A DNA stretch of 20,494 nucleotides. Source: Dehalococcoidales bacterium. GTDB lineage: Bacteria > Chloroflexota > Dehalococcoidia > Dehalococcoidales > Fen-1064. The DNA is taken from the NCBI GenBank assembly GCA_016929875.1, contig JAFGHZ010000146.1:1-20494 (forward strand), written 5' to 3'. The notes beneath the pieces are model-generated. The model was not told the origin of the DNA and did not search any database. It saw only the letters and a list, made by a program, of their open reading frames with translations. Of the stretch, positions 15,802 through 20,494 are shown in pieces. Made by a program: the position numbers and the translations under genes. Numbering within the stretch: position 1 is the stretch's first letter; each line of letters opens with the position of its first letter.

Positions 15802-17046
15802 TTAGTCGGCGTTTGTTTTGAACCGCAAGACGGCAATCAGTCCGAAAACAATCGCGAAGGCCAACAATACCAGCATTTCCGGTATCACGGAAGCAAAGTC
15901 ACCGCCGAAGACCAGTAGTTTGTTAAAGCCGGTGGTTGCCCATCCGTGCGGGGTGATTTTGGCGATGAATTGCATCCATTTGGGTGTGATAAAAAGAGGC
16001 CACCAGCATCCGCCGAGAGGGGCCAGTATCAGTGATGTTATTACTCCGATTGAACTGGCACTGCGCTCTGTTTTCACCATCGTCGCTAACATTACACCGA
16101 AGGCGGAGGACACCAGTATCATCAAAATTGAGATAAGAATGACCGCAAGCGGCGATGTGCCCATATTCATCTTGAAGAATATAATACCGACCAGCCAGAA
16201 TATCGTGATCTGGACCAGGCTTTTGGCGGCAGTGCCGCAAAAAACCCCGCCGAGAACGGCGTTGCGGGTAGCGGAACTCGATAGCAGTCTTTCCAGGGTG
16301 TGATTTTGCCGTTCCTTCACAAGTTGCGATGCCGAGAAAGCTGCCGTGAAGAAGACGAACATTACTAAATAGCCGGGGATAACGAAGTTGGCCGGGTTTT
16401 CCGCTTTGACCTCTCCTACCGTTTGAGTGGAGAAGGTTATCATTTCATTGCCTGCGGCAGTTGCCTGTCGGGCAAGTAGCGCTTGGATTTCCTGCCCGAG
16501 GTCCTCGGCGGCACCCGTAGAAAACAAGTCTTTTTCTACCAGAAGGCTGATGACGGTATCGTTCACTACCCGGCTTGCTCCCAGTTCGGAAGCGATGCTT
16601 TGTGCTACTCCCTCAAGGGCGGCGGTAGCTTCCATATTATTGGGGTTGAAGATTACCTCCAGCGACGTCCCGTAGCCCATCATCACTGCCTCCGAGAAGT
16701 CCTCCGGAAAGGCGATGAAACCGCTCAGTTTCTTGTCCTCTACATCCTGCTTTGCCTGCTCGTAGTCCCTGAGCCAGGTAATCTTCGGTTCGCCGGGTTT
16801 GAGCGTGGTAGCGTCTTTTGTCTCCATTGCGGCGATAATCTGATAGCTGATGCCGCCCGCAGGTTCCTGAGTGGCGAGATTGATTTCCAGTCGGCTATCT
16901 TCACCCATGACGCCGGTCATCATGTAATTGAACAGAACAACGAACAGCATCGGGAATATGATGGCGAAAAACAATGCCCCGCGGTCTGCGGCGAATAATT
17001 TCAGGTCTTTAATTGTCAGGAGCCAGATATTACGCAGTTGTTGCAT
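15802..17046 (-). CDS. ABC-2 type exporter permease (second permease of the operon)
   Basis: This 414-residue membrane protein has the ABC2_membrane_3 layout: an N-terminal helix (GALFFAIIFPMLFVVLFNYMM), a long extracytoplasmic region (about 45-220), then about five helices. The cytoplasmic loop SQLVKERQNHTLERLLSSSATRNAVLGG is the coupling segment facing the ATPase, and PLGGCWWPLFITPKWMQ is typical of drug or lipid exporters of this type. It is the last gene of a three-gene operon and begins four bases after the other permease. GAGGG about ten bases upstream supports the ATG at 17046. The substrate is unknown. The two permeases are similar in plan but clearly different in sequence, so they probably form a heterodimer. 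Confidence 0.9.
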   Translation of the reverse strand: MQQLRNIWLLTIKDLKLFAADRGALFFAIIFPMLFVVLFNYMMTGVMGEDSRLEINLATQEPAGGISYQIIAAMETKDATTLKPGEPKITWLRDYEQAKQDVEDKKLSGFIAFPEDFSEAVMMGYGTSLEVIFNPNNMEATAALEGVAQSIASELGASRVVNDTVISLLVEKDLFSTGAAEDLGQEIQALLARQATAAGNEMITFSTQTVGEVKAENPANFVIPGYLVMFVFFTAAFSASQLVKERQNHTLERLLSSSATRNAVLGGVFCGTAAKSLVQITIFWLVGIIFFKMNMGTSPLAVILISILMILVSSAFGVMLATMVKTERSASSIGVITSLILAPLGGCWWPLFITPKWMQFIAKITPHGWATTGFNKLLVFGGDFASVIPEMLVLLAFAIVFGLIAVLRFKTNAD

Positions 17047-17050
17047 CGTA

Positions 17051-18232
17051 TTATTTCCCTCTGGGGACGGCTTTGAAGAGGAGGCGGCTCACGACCAGTC
17101 CGACTATCGCCACGCCGGCTATGACCCCTATTTCTACGCCGAGGTCGGAAATATGACCTCCCTCGGTGATGATAGCCTTGAAAGCATCGTTGGCATAGGT
17201 ATTAATGGACAATTTACTCAATGCGTAGAGGGCTGTTCCTTTTGAGATGGTGAAGAAAGTACCGCCGAACATTGTCATTGCCATGGTGAAAGTGACGCCT
17301 ATCCAGGTGGCGGAATCCTGTGTGCGGGAGACAGAGGCAATCACCAGCCCAAGAGTGCTGCAGGCCATTGTGAAGAGCAATGCGATTAGCAGGCATTCGA
17401 GAAATGAAATCGGTGTGAAAATCCGGAAGACGGCATAGGATAGCGCCAGCAAAATAAAGGTCTGGATGAATCCCCGCAGAGCGCTCGCCATAAATTTACC
17501 GAAGAAAAGCTCGCCGAGGCTGAGATGAGTGGTGAGCAGGCGTTCCAGTGTACCTTTACGTCTTTCTTCAACGATTGCGGTGGTGCCGACGTTAATGGCA
17601 AAGAGAACGTACATCGTGATAATACCCGGCAGGAATTGATTTACCATATTCGGCTTACTGCCGATGGCCGTTTCTTTTACTTCGATTAACGGGGATTGCT
17701 GCTCCTTTTCCAGAAATTTCTGAGTAGTGAAGGCTATCTTCTCCGGCGCGATGTCCTTGCCCGTTAATAGCTGATTTGACTGGTCGAGGACGGTAAATTC
17801 CTGATTGAGTCCACTGACCACGCCTCGGATGATGCTGGCGACAATCTGTCCTTCCTGTCCGCCGTTGCCTCTTTGCAGGAAAGTAAGTTCGCCGGGTTGG
17901 TCTGAGATTAATTTATCGGAGAAACCGGAGGGGATAAGCAGCACGATATTCAAATCGGAACGGTCCAGTTTATTCTCCGCATCCTGGCGGGATAAGAGCT
18001 CTACATCCAGGCTCTGTTCCTGCCCGATTTTCTCCACCAATTTTTCGGCGTATATACCGTTCGTGTCTTCATTAACGATATAGGCGGTGCCGTGAAAGAG
18101 CCCCGTGCCTCCGAAAGCGCCGTATATCAGGGCAAAAGTAGCCACGGGGAGAAGCAGACTGAAAGCAAGATCGGCTTTATCTTTTAGATAGGTTCTGACT
18201 TCCCGAAGGGCAATGATTAAAGCTCTTTTCAT
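17051..18232 (-). CDS. ABC-2 type exporter permease (first permease of the operon)
   Basis: This 393-residue membrane protein is of NatB/ABC2_membrane_3 type. It has one N-terminal helix (LAFSLLLPVATFALIYGAF), an extracytoplasmic domain of about 150 residues, then five or so helices with the coupling loop AIVEERRKGTLERLLTTHLSLGELFFGK. The glycine-rich GVTFTMAMTMFGGTFF segment corresponds to PLGGCWW in its partner. It starts seven bases after the ATPase stop and ends four bases before the next permease, so the three genes are almost certainly cotranscribed and translationally coupled; no independent ribosome binding site is evident. The partner ATPase and sister permease suggest export of a drug, lipid or peptide. 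Confidence 0.9.
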   Translation of the reverse strand: MKRALIIALREVRTYLKDKADLAFSLLLPVATFALIYGAFGGTGLFHGTAYIVNEDTNGIYAEKLVEKIGQEQSLDVELLSRQDAENKLDRSDLNIVLLIPSGFSDKLISDQPGELTFLQRGNGGQEGQIVASIIRGVVSGLNQEFTVLDQSNQLLTGKDIAPEKIAFTTQKFLEKEQQSPLIEVKETAIGSKPNMVNQFLPGIITMYVLFAINVGTTAIVEERRKGTLERLLTTHLSLGELFFGKFMASALRGFIQTFILLALSYAVFRIFTPISFLECLLIALLFTMACSTLGLVIASVSRTQDSATWIGVTFTMAMTMFGGTFFTISKGTALYALSKLSINTYANDAFKAIITEGGHISDLGVEIGVIAGVAIVGLVVSRLLFKAVPRGK

Positions 18233-18239
18233 CGTTCAA

Positions 18240-18989
18240 CTAATCACGCAGGCTTCTGCCTGTCAATTTCAAGAAAACATCTTCCAGGGTAACTTTGTCC
18301 GGGTCTCCAATCTGTCTCTTGAGCCCTTGCGGCGTATCCATTGCCACGAATTTCCCGCCGTCCATAATAGCGATACGGTCGCAAAGACGGTCGGCTTCTT
18401 CCATGTAATGTGTCGTGTATAGAACCGTCATCCCTTTGTCCCGCAGGCTCCGGATTGTTTCGAAGATATTGTTACGCGACTGAGGGTCTATACCTACGGT
18501 CGGCTCATCAAGAAAGAGAAGTTTAGGATTGCCCATCAGGGCGATAGCGAGATTAATGCGCCGTTTCATCCCGCCGGAGAATTTTGAGATTTTACCTTTT
18601 CCTCTTTCTGTCAGGCCCATTAGCGACAGGTGTGATATTGCCTGTGATTTGGCTTCTCTCCCGCTCAGTCCTTCCAGTTGTCCGAAAAAGATGAGATTGT
18701 CCAGTGCCGAAAGTTCTTCGTATAATGCCAGGTCCTGAGGGCAGACTCCCACCAGGTTGCGGACTGCCGCGGGGTTTTTTCTCAGGGAATAGCCGCCGAC
18801 TGTAACATCGCCGGCATCGGCTTCCAGGACGGTGGAAAGAATGCGGATGACAGTTGTCTTCCCGGCGCCGTTCGGTCCCAGGAGCCCGAAAATTTCACCC
18901 TTGTCGATTGTGAATGAAATGCCGTTGACGGCTTTTTGACCGTTGAAACTCTTGTGGATTTCCTTTACTGCCAGAAATGCTTCACTCAT
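18240..18989 (-). CDS. ABC transporter ATP-binding protein, NatA/drug-export type
   Basis: This is the ATPase of the exporter encoded with the two downstream permeases. The 249 residues show a full nucleotide-binding domain: Walker A GPNGAGKTT (about 38-46), Q-loop VCPQDLALYEEL, signature FSGGMKRRINLA, Walker B LLFLDEPTVGIDP and the switch histidine in YTTHYMEEADRL. The signature begins FSGGM rather than LSGGM, a common variation in this subfamily. I chose the ATG at 18989 over the in-frame start at 19034, because a GAGAGGAG stretch lies just upstream and the added residues are not family-like. It is the first gene after a strong promoter at 19024-19052. Confidence 0.95.
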   Translation of the reverse strand: MSEAFLAVKEIHKSFNGQKAVNGISFTIDKGEIFGLLGPNGAGKTTVIRILSTVLEADAGDVTVGGYSLRKNPAAVRNLVGVCPQDLALYEELSALDNLIFFGQLEGLSGREAKSQAISHLSLMGLTERGKGKISKFSGGMKRRINLAIALMGNPKLLFLDEPTVGIDPQSRNNIFETIRSLRDKGMTVLYTTHYMEEADRLCDRIAIMDGGKFVAMDTPQGLKRQIGDPDKVTLEDVFLKLTGRSLRD

Positions 18990-19023
18990 AGGCTCCTCTC
19001 CCGGGGTTGAATATATAGTGAAG

Positions 19024-19052
19024 ATTATATACAATTACTTGAAAACTGACAA
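19024..19052 (-). promoter_or_regulatory. Strong sigma-70 promoter of the ABC exporter operon
   Basis: On the minus strand TTGTCA (19047-19052, five of six) is followed after exactly 17 bases by a perfect TATAAT (19024-19029). The predicted start near 19017 gives a leader of about 28 bases to the ATG at 18989. It lies in the divergent gap with the TPR lipoprotein gene. Confidence 0.7.
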
Positions 19053-19060
19053 ATAAGTCA
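19047..19060. promoter_or_regulatory. Candidate operator palindrome TGAC-N6-GTCA
   Basis: The perfect inverted repeat TGAC(AAATAA)GTCA covers the -35 box of the ABC operon promoter. Dyads of this shape at this position are commonly bound by TetR- or MarR-type repressors of efflux genes. No regulator gene lies in the window, so the binding protein is unknown. Confidence 0.4.
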
Positions 19061-19108
19061 ACAAAGAGTGTAATTCGTGCTTAAACTAATTGACAAAGGT
19101 GCCGATGC

Positions 19109-19747
19109 ATGAGGAAAGGTCTTCTGGTCGCGGCTGTTTTTCTGCTGTTTCTGGGAATGGCAGGATGCGGGCATCCCAAGACGGCGGACGAATATATCGA
19201 GAACGGTAATGCGTTGTTCGAGAAGGGCTCTTTCGCAGAAGCGATAGCCGAATACGGTAAGGCTATCGAGCTCGATGCCGGTAATGCTATCGCTTATAAC
19301 AATCGCGGGGTTGCCTATAATGAAATGGGCGAATACGATGAAGCTATCGCCGATTATACCAGAGCTCTCGAGCTCGATATCCTGTACGCTAAGGCATATT
19401 TCAATCGCGGCAACAGCTATTCCAGTAAGGGCGATTATAATAGTGCGATTATCGACTATTCTCTTTCGATCGAGATAGAACCCGGGAACCCGGATGCTTT
19501 TAATAACCGAGGGATCCTCTATACGAAGGGCGGTGAATACGATAAAGCCATCGCCGATTATACTTCTGCGATTGAACTTTTGCCGACTTATGCCGATGCT
19601 TATTACAACCGCGCTGTCAGCTACTACTATAAGGGCGATAATGCCAGCGCAATCGCCGATTTTTATGTCATTGTCACAATATCGACCGATACGGATCTGA
19701 TTTCTTCCGTAGAGACATGGTTAAAAAAACTGACCTCTAAAGAATAA
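19109..19747 (+). CDS. TPR-repeat lipoprotein
   Basis: This 212-residue protein has a lipoprotein signal peptide (MRKGLLVAAVFLLFLGMAGC, lipidation at C20). It is followed by five consecutive tetratricopeptide repeats of 34 residues that begin near ADEYIENGNALFEKG and share the pattern A-x-x-Y/F-x-N-R-G...G-x-Y-x-x-A-I-x-D-Y. The last repeat is degenerate at its end. It should sit on the outside of the cytoplasmic membrane as a protein-protein interaction scaffold; partners are unknown. AAAGGT at 19095-19100, eight bases upstream, supports the ATG at 19109. The gene is monocistronic: the ABC operon diverges upstream and a clear intrinsic terminator follows. The -2/-1/+1 residues AGC fit the lipobox; methionine at -3 is less usual. 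Confidence 0.92.
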   Translation: MRKGLLVAAVFLLFLGMAGCGHPKTADEYIENGNALFEKGSFAEAIAEYGKAIELDAGNAIAYNNRGVAYNEMGEYDEAIADYTRALELDILYAKAYFNRGNSYSSKGDYNSAIIDYSLSIEIEPGNPDAFNNRGILYTKGGEYDKAIADYTSAIELLPTYADAYYNRAVSYYYKGDNASAIADFYVIVTISTDTDLISSVETWLKKLTSKE

Positions 19748-19772
19748 AAAAGGAAAATAATTTCTTGATTGT

Positions 19773-19813
19773 AATCAGGGCTCAGGGAATTCCCCTTAGC
19801 CCTGATTTTTTAT
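19773..19813 (+). terminator. Intrinsic terminator after the TPR lipoprotein gene
   Basis: A perfect 10-base stem, AATCAGGGCT (19773-19782) with AGCCCTGATT (19798-19807), is followed by a run of T to 19811. The 15-base loop contains its own palindrome GGGAATTCCC (19785-19794), which would lengthen the hairpin. It begins about 25 bases after the TPR stop and lies just past the stop of the convergent coiled-coil gene; T-tract quality is much better on the plus strand. Confidence 0.88.
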
Positions 19814-19814
19814 T

Positions 19815-20494
19815 CTACGGGGCGGGAATAGGATAGGTTGTCATTATCGGGAAGCCCATGGCATATAAAATAACATCGTCATTATCCGGATCCACCAAAT
19901 ACATGCTTTCGCCTATCATCGCAAAGTTAATGGCAAGATATGATGTGGCATCGACTAAGACATATGCAGGGAGCAGATAGCCGGATTGTAATGCTCTCAC
20001 CTGTAAGATGAAGCATTTCTGGATTGGATTGGCGGTCGCGTATGCTGTATTGGTATTATCCTGCACCAGCCAGTCGGTCAATTCAGCAGCCGTAGTAAAA
20101 TTCTTCGGATATTTTATTTTTTTCAGTTCCGTGGTCAAGGTTGTGTTTGTATTTTGCGCGGCGGTCAATGAAGACTGCAGACTGCTAATCTGGGAGTTGG
20201 CAGATCTTAAGTCGGAGTCCAATTTTGTATTCTGGGCCGTTAAATCAGCCACATTATCTTCCAGAGAGGCTACATCATCTTCCAGAGAAGCCACATTAAC
20301 TTCCAGATCGGCCACTTCCGCTTCAGAGACCGTCAGTTGAGTTTGCAGGTTTGAGGCTTGTGCTTGCGAAGAACTGAGGTCGGTTTGTAATCCCGCGATT
20401 GTATCTTTCTGGTCGGCAATCTCCGTGTTGGCCTTGCTCAGATTGCCCATGTTTATAACGAGCAAGACGACGACAACAACAAGCCCCACTGCCA
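19815..20494 (-). CDS. Membrane-anchored coiled-coil protein, 5' end outside window
   Basis: The frame stays open to the right edge, so the N-terminus is missing; the GTG at 20489 is probably internal. The visible part begins with a hydrophobic helix (AVGLVVVVVLLVINMGNL), then a long heptad coiled coil of about 110 residues rich in A, S, T, L and D (repeats such as ASLEDDV, ASLEDNV and ADLTAQN). A globular C-terminal domain of about 95 residues begins near KYPKNFTTAAELTDWL and ends in TTYPIPAP. It contains ILQVRALQSGYLLPAYV and SMYLVDPDNDDVILYA, suggestive of a small alpha/beta domain that I do not recognise. The predicted topology is a single-pass anchor with the coiled coil and globular head outside the cell. 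The stop is separated from the TPR gene by its terminator. Confidence 0.85.
   Translation of the reverse strand, partial: AVGLVVVVVLLVINMGNLSKANTEIADQKDTIAGLQTDLSSSQAQASNLQTQLTVSEAEVADLEVNVASLEDDVASLEDNVADLTAQNTKLDSDLRSANSQISSLQSSLTAAQNTNTTLTTELKKIKYPKNFTTAAELTDWLVQDNTNTAYATANPIQKCFILQVRALQSGYLLPAYVLVDATSYLAINFAMIGESMYLVDPDNDDVILYAMGFPIMTTYPIPAP
20249..20332. repeat. Tandem 21-bp repeat encoding coiled-coil heptads
   Basis: Four units of 21 bases start at 20249, 20270, 20291 and 20312. Units 1 and 2 differ at three positions; unit 3 is close and unit 4 is clearly degraded. Each unit encodes one heptad of the ASLEDNV type on the minus strand. The nucleotide-level similarity points to recent duplication, not just protein-level constraint. 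Confidence 0.7.

Noticed and set aside
18990..19034. Upstream start at 19034 for the ABC ATPase
   Set aside because: The extra 15 residues are not family-like, and the predicted promoter -10 lies at 19024-19029, inside this extension.
20249..20332. Possible CRISPR-like array
   Set aside because: The repeats are contiguous, without spacers, and encode coiled-coil heptads in a long open frame.

Overview
The window is an ordinary bacterial chromosomal segment of about 50% GC with one clearly AT-rich island. It holds 18 protein genes, two of them cut by the window edges. I see no rRNA, tRNA, CRISPR array, insertion sequence or integrase. The gene mix suggests a member of the Chloroflexota, perhaps Dehalococcoidia: a TIGR01906/DUF1461 membrane protein, an FmdB-type zinc ribbon, an AcuC-like deacetylase, a zinc-ribbon/PQQ-propeller protein and NatA-type ABC exporters. 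This placement is an inference from family repertoire and was not computed.

Layout. At 1-1464 (+) are the 3' part of a YtcJ-like amidohydrolase and a small FmdB-type zinc-ribbon protein. At 1551-2288 (-) is a DUF1461 membrane protein. At about 2340-4308 (+) is an AT-rich two-gene restriction-modification operon: a DpnA/MboC-like adenine methyltransferase followed by a DpnII/MboI-family endonuclease, predicted to act on GATC. At 4453-9631 (+) is a run of dnaE (DNA polymerase III alpha), a small membrane protein, a RadC/JAB protein and a GNAT acetyltransferase, probably led by an extended -10 promoter. At 9662-12182 (-) are a secreted beta-helix protein, an Ogt-type alkyltransferase and a short DnaJ-type co-chaperone, with a REP-like repeat between the last two. 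At 12340-14519 (+) are an unrecognised soluble protein and a zinc-ribbon/TM/eight-repeat propeller protein. At 14523-15629 (-) is a histone-deacetylase-fold enzyme. At 15802-18989 (-) is a three-gene ABC-2 exporter operon with a strong promoter overlapped by a palindrome. At 19109-19747 (+) is a TPR lipoprotein with a clear intrinsic terminator. From 19815 to the right edge (-) is a membrane-anchored coiled-coil protein.

How the genes work together. The restriction pair is a self-contained defence module and differs visibly in base composition from its surroundings. The dnaE run joins replication with a RadC-family protein. The ABC genes form one exporter. Several other genes encode envelope or extracytoplasmic proteins of unknown job: the beta-helix, the propeller, the TPR lipoprotein and the coiled-coil protein. 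I found no convincing wholly new system. The best leads are the restriction operon with only one methylase, the candidate operator of the exporter operon, the unrecognised 212-residue protein, and the zinc-ribbon/propeller fusion.
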